Origin: Bacteroidales bacterium
GTDB lineage: Bacteria; Bacteroidota; Bacteroidia; Bacteroidales; DTU049
DNA length: 64,000 bases
Assembly (NCBI GenBank): GCA_026418905.1
Contig: JAOAAK010000003.1
Coordinates: 124,001 to 188,000, forward strand
Direction: 5' to 3'
A model generated the notes under the pieces. It was not told where the DNA came from. It was given only the letters and a program-made list of their open reading frames with translations, and did not search any database. Made by a program: the position numbers and the translations under genes. This document shows positions 8,629-17,856 of the stretch, in pieces (within the stretch, counting starts at the first letter, position 1; each line of letters starts with the position of its first letter).

Positions 8629-9657
8629 TTATGATATTGTTTTTTCAGTAAAAATAACATGCAAAATCAGCTGACCTACGATTTTAAGCGTATTTTTGTC
8701 GATTTGCTCTAAGTCATCTCGGGTGGTGTGCCAATAAGGGTAAAAACCAGTACTACTATTTTTTTCTTGATGAATAATATTAACCGTAGGTATTCCTGCG
8801 ATAGTATTAATAAAATAATGATCATCGAGTATGGGGTTGGCCTCTTCCATCAAAAAGTAAGAGGAATAACCCAGAGAATGAGCTGTATTCCATATTTTTC
8901 GCTGAATAGAAGGAGCAAACTGATGTGAAAAGCCTTCAAGATAGAAAGTAGGATTTTTAGCACCAACCATATCAAGCAAAATACCATAACGAGCTCGATA
9001 ACCGAGTTTGTGGGGCTTTTTGCTCCAGTATTGAGAACCTAAACCCCATGCGTTTTCCGATACCTTTCTTTGCTTATCTTGAGGTGGACCAAAATCTTCT
9101 AGATCCCAAAAAAATATATCTATTCCACTAGGAGTTGAATGTTGAGAAAGAATTCGCGCTATTTCCAATAGAACTCCTACACCTGAAGCCCCATCATTAG
9201 CACCTGGAACTGGATCTTTTCTTTTAGCTTGATCAGGATCATGATCTGCTACCGGACGACTATCCCAATGAGCAGAAAGCATGATACGATCCTTCTTTGA
9301 TGTGTCAAAGGATGCAATGATGTTATATCCAGTACGAATGACACCATCGTAAGTCTTGGTCTTAAACTCTTGAACTGTGACAAATGCACCGAAACTCTTC
9401 AATTTCTCAACAAGCCAAATTTTGCATTTTGCATGCGGATCTGTTCCCGGAACGCGCGGTCCAAACGCCAATTGTGCAGCAACATATGCATAGGCACTAT
9501 CTTCATTAAATTCTGGAACCTCAACGACCGGGGGTTTTTCATCAGCAACAGTGCTCGACTCGGTTTTCTTTCTCGTACAAGTCAACAACATCAATAAAAC
9601 ACCCACCCACATGAGTGAATGTTTATACTTCCTTAAATATTTTACAATTTTTCCCAT
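8629..9657 (-). CDS. M28-family zinc enzyme, probable glutaminyl-peptide cyclotransferase
   Basis: A 342-residue lipoprotein (lipobox LLTC, Cys27) with the M28 fold. Visible active-site pattern: AHWDSRP with His130, PGANDGASGVG with Asp155, FFWDLEDFG with Glu187-Asp188, LLDMVGA with Asp229, and YWHTTRDD with His310. The AHWD...R and GANDGASGVGVLLEIAR segments resemble the type II glutaminyl cyclases described in periodontal Bacteroidota, which convert N-terminal Gln of exported proteins to pyroglutamate. An aminopeptidase of the same family is the alternative. The proposed role fits this window: the non-lipoprotein signal peptides here all leave Gln at the new N-terminus. The gene starts inside the 3' end of cysS (16-base overlap), so it is co-transcribed with it. 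Confidence 0.75.
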   Translation of the reverse strand: MGKIVKYLRKYKHSLMWVGVLLMLLTCTRKKTESSTVADEKPPVVEVPEFNEDSAYAYVAAQLAFGPRVPGTDPHAKCKIWLVEKLKSFGAFVTVQEFKTKTYDGVIRTGYNIIASFDTSKKDRIMLSAHWDSRPVADHDPDQAKRKDPVPGANDGASGVGVLLEIARILSQHSTPSGIDIFFWDLEDFGPPQDKQRKVSENAWGLGSQYWSKKPHKLGYRARYGILLDMVGAKNPTFYLEGFSHQFAPSIQRKIWNTAHSLGYSSYFLMEEANPILDDHYFINTIAGIPTVNIIHQEKNSSTGFYPYWHTTRDDLEQIDKNTLKIVGQLILHVIFTEKTIS

Positions 9658-11099
9658 GTGGTCTGATCCTTAAAATCTTTTAACATAATTCCGTTTTGCT
9701 GTAATTGATCACGAATATAATCTGCTAGTTCAAAATGCTTAGCCAAACGCAATTTTTTCCTTGTTTCTATTAGAATTGACATAAGTTTATCAATATCAAT
9801 AGTTTGAGACGATATTTGAGGCAGTTTTAAACCTAAAATTTTTTCAACGTAAGTTGCTTTGATGTTTTGAAGATGAATTTTTTGTGACTCAGAAATAGGC
9901 AAATGATTGTGCAATGCATGATTGATGAAATGAACTATTTCGAAAAGATAAGAAATAACGACTGGCGTATTGAGATCATCGGAAAGGGCTTCCTCACATT
10001 TTTCGACTAAATCGTTCAAGTTAAGATCACTATATGGTTCTCCAATGATCAGCTGATCAATACTGTTGAAAGCTTTAGAAAAACGATAAAAAGCCTTGTC
10101 GGCAGCTTGAAGGGCTTCATCAGAGAAATCTAACGTACTCCGATAGTGAGCTTGAAGTATGAAAAATCGGATGACCATAGGATCATAAGGTTGGGATAAT
10201 TTCGGATGTTTTCCTTCAAAAATCTCTTCAAGGGTAATGAAATTATTTAACGATTTGCTCATTTTTTGACCATCGATAGTAATGAGATTGTTATGGATCC
10301 AATAGCGAACAGGATTTTTTCCGCTTGCTGCCAGAGATTGAGCTATTTCACATTCGTGATGAGGAAACATTAAGTCCATGCCGCCACCATGAATGTCAAA
10401 AGTTTCACCTAAATACTTGGTACTCATGACAGAACACTCGAGATGCCATCCTGGAAAACCTACGCTCCACGGAGACCTCCATTTCATGAGATGATTAGCT
10501 GGAGCTTTCTTCCATAAAGCAAAGTCCAGTGGATCTTTTTTCTCATGAGTACCCTCTAGTTCCCGGGTTTGAGCCATTAATTCATCTACATCTCTGCCTG
10601 AAAGTTGACCATAAGGATATGATTGTGCAAATTTACGTACATCAAAATAGATAGACCCATTTGATTCATATGCAAATCCAGATTCTAATATTTTTTCTAT
10701 CATTTCTATCTGTTCGGGTATATGACCCGTAGCATAGGGTTCAATGCTTGGTGGCAATACATTAAGCTTTTCAAGAAAATGATGATAGCGACGGGTATAA
10801 TATTGCGCTACCTCCATGGGTTCAAGTTGTTCTAGCCGAGCTTTTTTTTGGATTTTATCTTCACCTTCATCGCCATCTCCTTCTAAATGTCCTACATCAG
10901 TAATGTTTCTCACATAACGTACCCGGTAACCTACATGTGTCAGATAACGATATAAAACATCAAAAACAACAGCTGGCCTTGCATGCCCCAAGTGCGGGTC
11001 GCCATAAACAGTAGGACCACAGACATACATCCCAACACTACCGGAATACAACGGTTCAAATTTCTCTTTCCTGCGAGTAAGTGAATTGTAGAGATACAT
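9642..11099 (-). CDS. cysS: Cysteinyl-tRNA synthetase
   Basis: Class I aminoacyl-tRNA synthetase of 485 residues that charges tRNA-Cys. The HIGH motif appears as HLGH at 36-39 after PTVYGDP; KMSKS is at 279-283. The predicted zinc ligands are all present: Cys27, Cys222, His247 and Glu251. The start at 11099 (MYLYNSLTRR) gives the normal family N-terminus; an ATG-frame extension to 11135 would run through the promoter box at 11117-11124. The glutaminyl-cyclase-like gene overlaps its 3' end. It is divergent from ddl. Confidence 0.95.
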   Translation of the reverse strand: MYLYNSLTRRKEKFEPLYSGSVGMYVCGPTVYGDPHLGHARPAVVFDVLYRYLTHVGYRVRYVRNITDVGHLEGDGDEGEDKIQKKARLEQLEPMEVAQYYTRRYHHFLEKLNVLPPSIEPYATGHIPEQIEMIEKILESGFAYESNGSIYFDVRKFAQSYPYGQLSGRDVDELMAQTRELEGTHEKKDPLDFALWKKAPANHLMKWRSPWSVGFPGWHLECSVMSTKYLGETFDIHGGGMDLMFPHHECEIAQSLAASGKNPVRYWIHNNLITIDGQKMSKSLNNFITLEEIFEGKHPKLSQPYDPMVIRFFILQAHYRSTLDFSDEALQAADKAFYRFSKAFNSIDQLIIGEPYSDLNLNDLVEKCEEALSDDLNTPVVISYLFEIVHFINHALHNHLPISESQKIHLQNIKATYVEKILGLKLPQISSQTIDIDKLMSILIETRKKLRLAKHFELADYIRDQLQQNGIMLKDFKDQTTWEKL

Positions 11100-11116
11100 A
11101 ACCTGATTTATAGTAG

Positions 11117-11124
11117 CAAAGATA
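11117..11124 (-). promoter_or_regulatory. -7 promoter box TATCTTTG of cysS
   Basis: Exact TAnnTTTG match on the minus strand, 17 bases before the cysS ATG at 11099. Confidence 0.65.
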
Positions 11125-11163
11125 CAAAATACCACAAGTTTGTTTTGACTTTGAATTTCTCTT

Positions 11164-11171
11164 TATTTTTG
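11164..11171 (+). promoter_or_regulatory. -7 promoter box TATTTTTG of ddl
   Basis: Exact TAnnTTTG match, seven bases before the ddl ATG. A TTTG at 11139-11142, about 21 bases upstream, could be the -33 element. Confidence 0.7.
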
Positions 11172-11178
11172 AAAAAAA

Positions 11179-12144
11179 ATGAAAGTAGCACTGTTGTACG
11201 GTGGATATTCTGGCGAAAATGAAATCTCAAAAAAATCTGCCCTAAATGTCTTATCTCATATAGACAAGCTAAAACACGAAGTATATCTAGTTGAAATATT
11301 ACCCAAAGAGTGGCTCATAAAACCTCATAATATTCCAATCGATAAAAATGATTTTTCATTCAAAAAAAATGGTGAAGTAATTCACTTTGACGTAGTTTTG
11401 ATGATGATTCACGGCACCCCTGGTGAGGATGGTTTACTTCAATCTTATTTTGAAATGCTAGGTATCCCTTACACGAATTGTTCTTCTCATGTCTCTATGC
11501 TAACGTTTCATAAGTATTATTCCACATTGCTGGCAAAAGCAATTGGTGTTGCAACCGCACCAGGACTATATTTTCCTAAAAATAGTTTTTTAAATGAGTC
11601 TCTTATCCTTCATACCTTAGGTCTACCCGTTTTTATAAAACCCGCTACTAGCGGATCTAGCATTGGGATGAGCAAAGTGAATGAAATAAGTCAGTTAAAA
11701 AATGCTATTATCAGAGCATTTGAAGTAAGTGAAGATATTTTAGTTGAAAAAGCACTAGCAGGTATTGAAGTTACATGTGGAGCTTTCAAAGAAAAAAACA
11801 AAATACATGTGCTACCCCCTACTCTCATAAGAAGTAAGAAAGAATTTTTCGATTATGAAGCCAAATACTCCCAGTCTCTTGCTGAGGAAATAACTCCAGC
11901 ACCCCTTGAAAAAAAACACATTGAAAAAATTCAAGAAACTACATACCGTCTTTATGAATACTTTCGTTGCAAAGGAGTTGTAAGAATCGACTATATCATG
12001 GAAAATGATATTCTTTATTTTCTGGAAATTAACACTGTTCCAGGGATGAGTTTAGCAAGTATCATACCCAAACAAGTTGAAGCATATGGCATGAACATGA
12101 CTGATTTTATCAACATTCTGATCAACGAAGCATTCAACGTTTAG
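11179..12144 (+). CDS. ddl: D-alanine--D-alanine ligase
   Basis: ATP-grasp ligase that makes D-Ala-D-Ala for peptidoglycan in the cytoplasm. At 321 residues it has normal length. Visible motifs: LLYGGYSGENEIS at the N-terminus (nucleotide-binding start), HGTPGEDG at about 74-81, the ATP-binding loop KPATSGSSIGMSK at about 154-166, and the metal and substrate loop LEINTVPGMS near 291-300. The promoter box ends seven bases before the ATG, so the mRNA is probably leaderless. The gene converges on lspA, overlapping its end by 11 bases. Confidence 0.93.
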   Translation: MKVALLYGGYSGENEISKKSALNVLSHIDKLKHEVYLVEILPKEWLIKPHNIPIDKNDFSFKKNGEVIHFDVVLMMIHGTPGEDGLLQSYFEMLGIPYTNCSSHVSMLTFHKYYSTLLAKAIGVATAPGLYFPKNSFLNESLILHTLGLPVFIKPATSGSSIGMSKVNEISQLKNAIIRAFEVSEDILVEKALAGIEVTCGAFKEKNKIHVLPPTLIRSKKEFFDYEAKYSQSLAEEITPAPLEKKHIEKIQETTYRLYEYFRCKGVVRIDYIMENDILYFLEINTVPGMSLASIIPKQVEAYGMNMTDFINILINEAFNV

Positions 12145-12772
12145 CTGGAGGAAAAACTTTTTTATAGAAAACCAACAGAATTAATACAGAAGTAGTCACA
12201 TAGGTATCTGCAAGATTAAAAATCGGTTCAAAAAAAACCCATTCTCTTCCTCCCAAGAATGGTAACCAGGAAGGGAATTGAATTTCAAAGATAGGGAAAT
12301 AGAACATATCTACCACTTTCCCTTGCATGAATCCTGCGTAACCTCCATCTGGCGGAAACATCCGAGCAGGCATAGCTCCGGAACCGTAAAAATGACTATG
12401 TTCGAAAATTAAACCGTAGAAAAGACTATCGATGATATTACCAAGTGCACCACTAACAATAAGAGCAAATACAAACGACTGAATCAATGGTGCATTTTTG
12501 ACAATAGACTTATACAAAAAGTAAAGAAAAATAAAAAAGGCAATGATTCGAATAGTAGTTAAGATATACTTTCCAGCAACTGAACCAAAAGAAATACCAA
12601 AAGCCATTCCTTCGTTTTCGATAAAAAGAAGCCTAAACCATTTGCCAATCACATATCTTTCTTCACCGATCAGAAAATTTGTCTTGATGTAGATTTTCAG
12701 AAGTTGATCAAAAAAAAGAAGAAGCAAAATAAAAAAAGCGAAAAAGTAAAATTTTCTCTTACTATTATTCAT
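12134..12772 (-). CDS. lspA: Lipoprotein signal peptidase
   Basis: Inner-membrane aspartyl protease that removes signal peptides from diacylglyceryl-modified prolipoproteins. Four hydrophobic helices are visible; the catalytic dyad is in GALGNIIDS and FNLADTYV. The conserved ENEGMAFG segment lies near residue 53. At 212 residues it is longer than the usual 160-170 because of an insertion between the third and fourth helices (about 122-175), as is common in Bacteroidota. Its ATG overlaps the end of the DksA-like gene by eight bases; ileS, the DksA-like gene and lspA form one operon. Substrates in this window would include the lipoproteins at 7307, 8629, 54260 and 59128. Confidence 0.93.
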   Translation of the reverse strand: MNNSKRKFYFFAFFILLLLFFDQLLKIYIKTNFLIGEERYVIGKWFRLLFIENEGMAFGISFGSVAGKYILTTIRIIAFFIFLYFLYKSIVKNAPLIQSFVFALIVSGALGNIIDSLFYGLIFEHSHFYGSGAMPARMFPPDGGYAGFMQGKVVDMFYFPIFEIQFPSWLPFLGGREWVFFEPIFNLADTYVTTSVLILLVFYKKVFPPAKR

Positions 12773-13193
12773 TGGGCGGAAGGCTTATACGTGGTTCTTT
12801 CTTTGTTAGCTTTTGTTTTGCTTCAATGCTTAAGGTAGCGTGAGGAACGATCATCAAACGCTCTTTAGGGATAAGTTTACCAGTAACTCTACAAATACCA
12901 TATGTCTTGTTCTCAATTCTCACAAGAGCAGCTTCTAAATCACGGATGAATTTTTCCAAACGTGCAGCAAGCCGACTATTTTCTTCTTTGGAAAGTACGT
13001 CCGATCCATCTTCAAGCATTTTAAATGTGGGACTCGTATCACTTACGTCATTATCATTCAAACCCGTATAAGCATCCCGTAAGACTTTTAAGTTTTCTCG
13101 GGCTTTTTCTAATTTCTGCAAAATGATTTTACGGAATTCTTCGAGTTCCTCATCACTGTACCTTGTTTTCTCTACTTTTTCATTCATACGCAA
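12765..13193 (-). CDS. TraR/DksA-family protein with degenerate zinc finger
   Basis: A 142-residue protein. Residues about 14-95 are a charged, coiled-coil-forming region like the one DksA inserts into the RNA polymerase secondary channel. The C-terminal YGICRVTGKLIPKERL segment matches the DksA-type zinc finger, but only Cys101 remains; position 104 is Thr and the second Cys pair is replaced by other residues. This variant form is typical of Bacteroidota members I recognise in this family. It sits between ileS and lspA and begins at the base after the ileS stop; the ATG two codons later (13187) is an equally good start. A transcription-regulatory role is inferred from the family only. Confidence 0.8.
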   Translation of the reverse strand: MRMNEKVEKTRYSDEELEEFRKIILQKLEKARENLKVLRDAYTGLNDNDVSDTSPTFKMLEDGSDVLSKEENSRLAARLEKFIRDLEAALVRIENKTYGICRVTGKLIPKERLMIVPHATLSIEAKQKLTKKEPRISLPPNE

Positions 13194-16100
13194 CTAACTT
13201 TTTCGAATGAATACAACAAATGGAATATTATCGCCAATTTCTGTTACCAAAGAATTTTCAGGCATTTCCTCACACAGTTCAATTTGATCTGTTAAAGTTT
13301 CACTGCAAATATACGAAGAAAAATTTTGCATCACTCGTTGTATAATGTCAGATTTTTTTATATAAACAACGATTCGATCGGTCACTTCAAAATCATTCTC
13401 TTTTCTTAAGTTTTGAATTCGATTTACCACATCTCTGGCAAGTCCTTCCAGATATAAATCTTCAGTTATTTCTGTATCTAAAGCTACGACCATATTATCT
13501 TCACGTTGCACAACCCATCCTGGGATATCTTCAGCAAAAACTTCTACATCTTCTGGAGTGATAGTGACTACCTGTCCCTGAATAGATAGATCCAATTTTC
13601 CTTCTTTTTCAAGTTGTAAAATCTGCTCATTGGTCAAAGCCTGAATGATTGGGGTGAGTTCCTTCATCATTTTTCCAAATCGAGGTCCCAATTGCTTGAA
13701 ATTAGGTTTAGCTTTTTTGATCACCAAAGAAGTGTCTTCATCAATAATCAGAAGTTCTTTCACATTGACTTCATGAAGAATAATATCTTTAACATGCTCA
13801 ATCTGTTTTTTCAACCGATCATCATTAAGTGGAATCAGAACCTTTCTTAAAGGCTGTCGTACCCGATGACCCACTTTTTTTCGCAATGACAGTATCATGG
13901 AAGCTAACTTCTGAGCAAGTTGCATTCGTTCTTCTAAATCCTTATCAATAAAAGATAAGTTCACTTTAGGAAACATGGCTAAATGAACACTCTCAGCAGG
14001 ATTTTTCCGTGTTACACTATTTAAATCCTGATATAATCTCTCGGCAAAAAAAGGTGCAATAGGAGACATAAGAATAGCTACTGTTTCAAGCGTAGTATAT
14101 AAAGTTTGATATGCTGCAAGTTTATCAATGGTCATAGCACCCTTCCAAAATCGACGCCTTGATAAACGTACATACCAATTGCTTAGATACTCTATAACAA
14201 AATGTTCAATCAACCTACCTGCCTGGGTTGGTTCATATTGAGCATAACTCTCATCAACTTTTTGTATAAGTGTATTTAATTCAGACAATATCCACCTATC
14301 TAACTCTGTTCGCTGATCAATAGGAACTTCAGGTTCTTCATATTTAAAACCGTCAATGTTGGCGTAAAGTGCAAAAAAAGCATAAGTGTTATAAAGGGTA
14401 CCAAAAAACTTTCTCTGTACTTCTAAAATGCCTTCAACATCAAATTTTAAGTTTTCCCATGGTTGGGAATTAGTTATCATGTACCATCGAGTAGCATCGG
14501 GACCATAACGATCGATAGTTTCAAATGGATCAATTACATTTCCTAAACGTTTCGACATTTTGTTACCAAACTTATCCAACACCAATCCATTAGAAACCAC
14601 AGTTTTAAAAGCAACTGAGTCACTGATCATAGTAGCAATAGCATGAAGTGTATAGAACCACCCGCGAGTCTGATCAACACCTTCTGCAATAAAATCGGCA
14701 GGAAAATTACGCTCAAATATTTCCTTGTTTTCAAAAGGATAGTGCCACTGAGCATAAGGCATAGCACCGCTATCGAACCAAACATCAATCACTTCAGATT
14801 CACGATACATAGGTTCACCTTTACTGGAAGTCAGGATAATCTGATCGACGTAAGGCCTATGTAAGTCTATTTTCTGATAATTTTCATCCGACAGATCATC
14901 TAATGCAAACTCTCTGAGTGGGTTGAACTTCATGAAACCCGCTTCTATACTTTTTTCAATTTCCTGATAAAGTTCAGCAATGGATCCCATACATTTTCTT
15001 TCAGTTCCGTCGGTGGTAGACCAAATGGGAAGTGGTATTCCCCAATACCGCGTCCGGCTTAAATTCCAATCAACAATATTCTCAAGCCAATTTCCAAATC
15101 GACCAGAACCTGTATGTTCCGGCTTCCATTGAATGGTTTTATTTAGTTCTATCATTCTGTCTTTGTAAGCTGTTGTTCTGATAAACCAGCTATGAAGCGG
15201 ATAATATAACACAGGTTTGTCTGTTCTCCAACAATGAGGATAATTGTGTTCGTATTTTTCAGTTCTAAAAGCTTTATTTTCTCGTTTTAATTTATTGATA
15301 ATTTCAACGTCAACCGACAATTCTCGTTCTTTCTCGGGTGTATAATCTGGGTAATATTGAGGTTTAACGAACTTGCCAGCTAACTCTTGCATTTCCTCGG
15401 TAAACTTACCTTGCTTGTCGACCAAAGTCAAAGCTCCAAGTTTAAATAGTTTATCCATACGAAAATCATCAGCACCAAAGCTTGGAGCAATGTGAACTAT
15501 ACCGGTGCCTTCTTCGATTGTAACAAAATCTCCAGGAACAACTCTAAAAGGATCTCCTTCTTGAGGTTTTGCATACGGTAAGAGCTGCTCGTATCGTATC
15601 TCAACTAAATCTTTTCCCTTAAATTCACCCAAAACTTTAAATGATATGTGTTTTGGGTTTTCTGGTTTTGATAAATTTGTGGTTTCCTCCTCAGGTTTAA
15701 ACCAGCGAAAAAGTGTTTCTTTAGCCAGAATGACCGTTTGAGGTTGAAGGGTAAAAGGATTATAAGTTTGAACTGCAACATAGGTAATATCAACTCCTAC
15801 AGCAAGTCCAGTGTTAGAAGGTAAGGTCCATGGTGTTGTGGTCCATGCAAGTATGTAAACATTTCCTTCCTGATCAGGTAAAGAAAAAAGGAATTCGCTT
15901 CGTTCATTCCGAATCACTTTAAATTGAGCAACTACCGAATAATCCTTAACCAGCCTATAGCATCCAGGTTGATTGAGCTCATGTGTACTTAGTCCCGTTC
16001 CTGCAGCAGGTGAATAAGGTTGAATGGTGTAACCTTTGTAAAGCAATCCCTTTTCGTAAAGTTGCTTGAGCAAATACCAGACACTTTCTATGTATTTGTT

Positions 16101-16556
16101 GTCAAAAGTAATGTAAGGATGGTCGAGGTCTATCCAAAAGCCCATTTTCACAGTGAGTTCATCCCAAAGTTGCTTGTATTGCATCACATCTTTTCGACAT
16201 TCTTTGTTGAAATCTTCTATGCTTATTTTTTTTCCAATGTCCTCTTTAGAAATGCCTAATTTTTTTTCAACACCAATCTCAACAGGTAAGCCATGTGTAT
16301 CCCATCCAGCTTTTCGTTGGACCTGATATCCTTTAAGCGTTTTATATCTGCAAAAAAGATCCTTGATTGTGCGTGACATCACGTGATGAATTCCAGGTTT
16401 GCCATTTGCACTAGGAGGCCCTTCGTAAAAAACAAAGGCAGGATGACCTTCTCTGGATGAAATACTTTTTTGAAAAATGTTATTTATTCTCCAAAATTCT
16501 AAGATTTCCTGAGCTGTTTTTGGCAAATTAAGCTCATCGTATTCATTATAAAGCAT
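13194..16556 (-). CDS. ileS: Isoleucyl-tRNA synthetase, long (IleS2-like) form
   Basis: Class I synthetase charging tRNA-Ile, with an editing domain. The HIGH-equivalent is PGIHH at 54-58 within EGPPSANGKPGIHH, and the KMSKS-equivalent is NKMSKRLGN in the C-terminal third of the catalytic part. The WTTTPWTLPSNTGLAV segment of the editing domain is clear. At 1120 residues it is longer than the classical bacterial enzyme (about 930) and has the extended C-terminus of the eukaryote-like IleS2 clade, which in other bacteria is associated with natural mupirocin resistance. Start: the ATG at 16556 (MLYNEYDELNLP) is used; the TTG at 16589 overlaps the promoter box. First gene of the ileS-DksA-like-lspA operon. 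Confidence 0.95.
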   Translation of the reverse strand: MLYNEYDELNLPKTAQEILEFWRINNIFQKSISSREGHPAFVFYEGPPSANGKPGIHHVMSRTIKDLFCRYKTLKGYQVQRKAGWDTHGLPVEIGVEKKLGISKEDIGKKISIEDFNKECRKDVMQYKQLWDELTVKMGFWIDLDHPYITFDNKYIESVWYLLKQLYEKGLLYKGYTIQPYSPAAGTGLSTHELNQPGCYRLVKDYSVVAQFKVIRNERSEFLFSLPDQEGNVYILAWTTTPWTLPSNTGLAVGVDITYVAVQTYNPFTLQPQTVILAKETLFRWFKPEEETTNLSKPENPKHISFKVLGEFKGKDLVEIRYEQLLPYAKPQEGDPFRVVPGDFVTIEEGTGIVHIAPSFGADDFRMDKLFKLGALTLVDKQGKFTEEMQELAGKFVKPQYYPDYTPEKERELSVDVEIINKLKRENKAFRTEKYEHNYPHCWRTDKPVLYYPLHSWFIRTTAYKDRMIELNKTIQWKPEHTGSGRFGNWLENIVDWNLSRTRYWGIPLPIWSTTDGTERKCMGSIAELYQEIEKSIEAGFMKFNPLREFALDDLSDENYQKIDLHRPYVDQIILTSSKGEPMYRESEVIDVWFDSGAMPYAQWHYPFENKEIFERNFPADFIAEGVDQTRGWFYTLHAIATMISDSVAFKTVVSNGLVLDKFGNKMSKRLGNVIDPFETIDRYGPDATRWYMITNSQPWENLKFDVEGILEVQRKFFGTLYNTYAFFALYANIDGFKYEEPEVPIDQRTELDRWILSELNTLIQKVDESYAQYEPTQAGRLIEHFVIEYLSNWYVRLSRRRFWKGAMTIDKLAAYQTLYTTLETVAILMSPIAPFFAERLYQDLNSVTRKNPAESVHLAMFPKVNLSFIDKDLEERMQLAQKLASMILSLRKKVGHRVRQPLRKVLIPLNDDRLKKQIEHVKDIILHEVNVKELLIIDEDTSLVIKKAKPNFKQLGPRFGKMMKELTPIIQALTNEQILQLEKEGKLDLSIQGQVVTITPEDVEVFAEDIPGWVVQREDNMVVALDTEITEDLYLEGLARDVVNRIQNLRKENDFEVTDRIVVYIKKSDIIQRVMQNFSSYICSETLTDQIELCEEMPENSLVTEIGDNIPFVVFIRKS

Positions 16557-16578
16557 ACTTAGATATATTTTTGCTTTG

Positions 16579-16586
16579 CAAAAGTA
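16579..16586 (-). promoter_or_regulatory. -7 promoter box TACTTTTG of ileS
   Basis: Exact TAnnTTTG match on the minus strand, 22 bases before the ileS ATG at 16556. Confidence 0.65.
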
Positions 16587-16622
16587 CAAAATCTGAATTT
16601 CACTTTTTGAGGAAACGTTATG

Positions 16623-17783
16623 CTAACCCTTAATTACAGCCAAAGGATAAAGAATGTGTAAAATCTCAACAAGATCTTTTTGCTCATCAATAACCTGATG
16701 AATATCCTTATAGCAATCCGGTGCTTCGTCGAGGTCTTTTTGTTTTTTAATAGCATGTATGATTCCTTGTTTATCTAATTTACTTTTTATTCCATTCAAA
16801 TCGAGTAGCTGTATGGCTTTGTTTCTCGACATTTTCCTACCCGCTCCATGGGAAGAGCTTCTGAAGCTTTGCGGATTTCCTTTTCCCCGCACGATAAAAC
16901 TCGGTGTACCTTGACTGCCTGGAATAATACCTATAGTATCACGATCTGCAAGAATAGCACCTTTACGATGCACCCAAACTTTGGTTTTAAAATGCTCCTC
17001 GTACGAAGCATAATTATGATGTATGTTAATAATTTTGTCAAATTTGCAGCCTTTTTCTCCTATAATCTCCATAATTCTATGCATCATGTGAAAACGATTT
17101 TCTCTTGCAAAATCAAGACAATATTGCATCTCTTTGAGATATTGCTGACCTTCAAGACTATCTACTGGCAAAGCTGAAAGATTCCACGAAGATGGAATAG
17201 GGTGACTCAATTTGTCGTTCATCGATTTTGCTATTTTATTATAGTGATCTGCCACTTGTTTTCCTAGATTGCGACTTCCCGAATGAAGCATAATCCATAT
17301 ATAGCCTTCTTTGTCATATTGAATTTCAATAAAATGATTCCCTCCTCCTAATGTGCCTAATTGATATGGAATTTCCTTCCATTCTCTTTCGGTAATGGGA
17401 CCTACAGGATGACTAAGATTATCGGGCAAACTCTGCTTCTGTTTATGATGTTTGAAACCTACAGGTATGTTATTGTATATTTTATCCACCCATGATTGCA
17501 ATAATTTACGATCAACTTGATCTTTGTGCAAGGATGTCCGTACGGCACACATGCCACAACCTATATCAACTCCCACAGCATTGGGAACAACAACATCTTT
17601 TGTCGCAAAAACTGAACCTATGGGCATCCCAAAGCCTTCGTGAACGTCAGGTAAAAGAACTACATGAAACTTCCCATAAGGATGTTGAGCTAAGTGTTTA
17701 GCTTGCTCAAGAGCTCCTTCCTCTATATCTAACGTCCAACTCTTGATAGGTAATCCTTCTGTTTGAATGATCGTTTTCATCAT
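16623..17783 (-). CDS. rtcB: RtcB-family RNA ligase
   Basis: GTP- and Mn-dependent ligase joining 2',3'-cyclic phosphate or 3'-phosphate ends to 5'-OH RNA ends. Of 386 residues it is the shorter bacterial form. Visible family motifs: LPDVHEGFGMPIG (45-56), VDIGCGM (72-78, metal ligands Asp73 and Cys76), GGGNHF (146-151), HHNYA (255-259), GSQGT and SSHGAGR with His312, the residue that carries GMP. Two ATGs stand in a row at 17783 and 17780; the promoter box ends only three bases before the first and six before the second, so the second may be the real start. No RtcA, RtcR or archease gene is next to it. Confidence 0.92.
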   Translation of the reverse strand: MMKTIIQTEGLPIKSWTLDIEEGALEQAKHLAQHPYGKFHVVLLPDVHEGFGMPIGSVFATKDVVVPNAVGVDIGCGMCAVRTSLHKDQVDRKLLQSWVDKIYNNIPVGFKHHKQKQSLPDNLSHPVGPITEREWKEIPYQLGTLGGGNHFIEIQYDKEGYIWIMLHSGSRNLGKQVADHYNKIAKSMNDKLSHPIPSSWNLSALPVDSLEGQQYLKEMQYCLDFARENRFHMMHRIMEIIGEKGCKFDKIINIHHNYASYEEHFKTKVWVHRKGAILADRDTIGIIPGSQGTPSFIVRGKGNPQSFRSSSHGAGRKMSRNKAIQLLDLNGIKSKLDKQGIIHAIKKQKDLDEAPDCYKDIHQVIDEQKDLVEILHILYPLAVIKG

Positions 17784-17786
17784 TCA

Positions 17787-17794
17787 CAAAGTTA
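17787..17794 (-). promoter_or_regulatory. -7 promoter box TAACTTTG of rtcB
   Basis: Exact TAnnTTTG match on the minus strand. It ends three bases before the first ATG and six before the second, leaving no room for a ribosome binding site. Confidence 0.65.
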
Positions 17795-17856
17795 GATTAT
17801 AGTAGTGACAATTTCAAGAAAAAGTGATGAAAATCAACTTCAAAACATAATCATAA

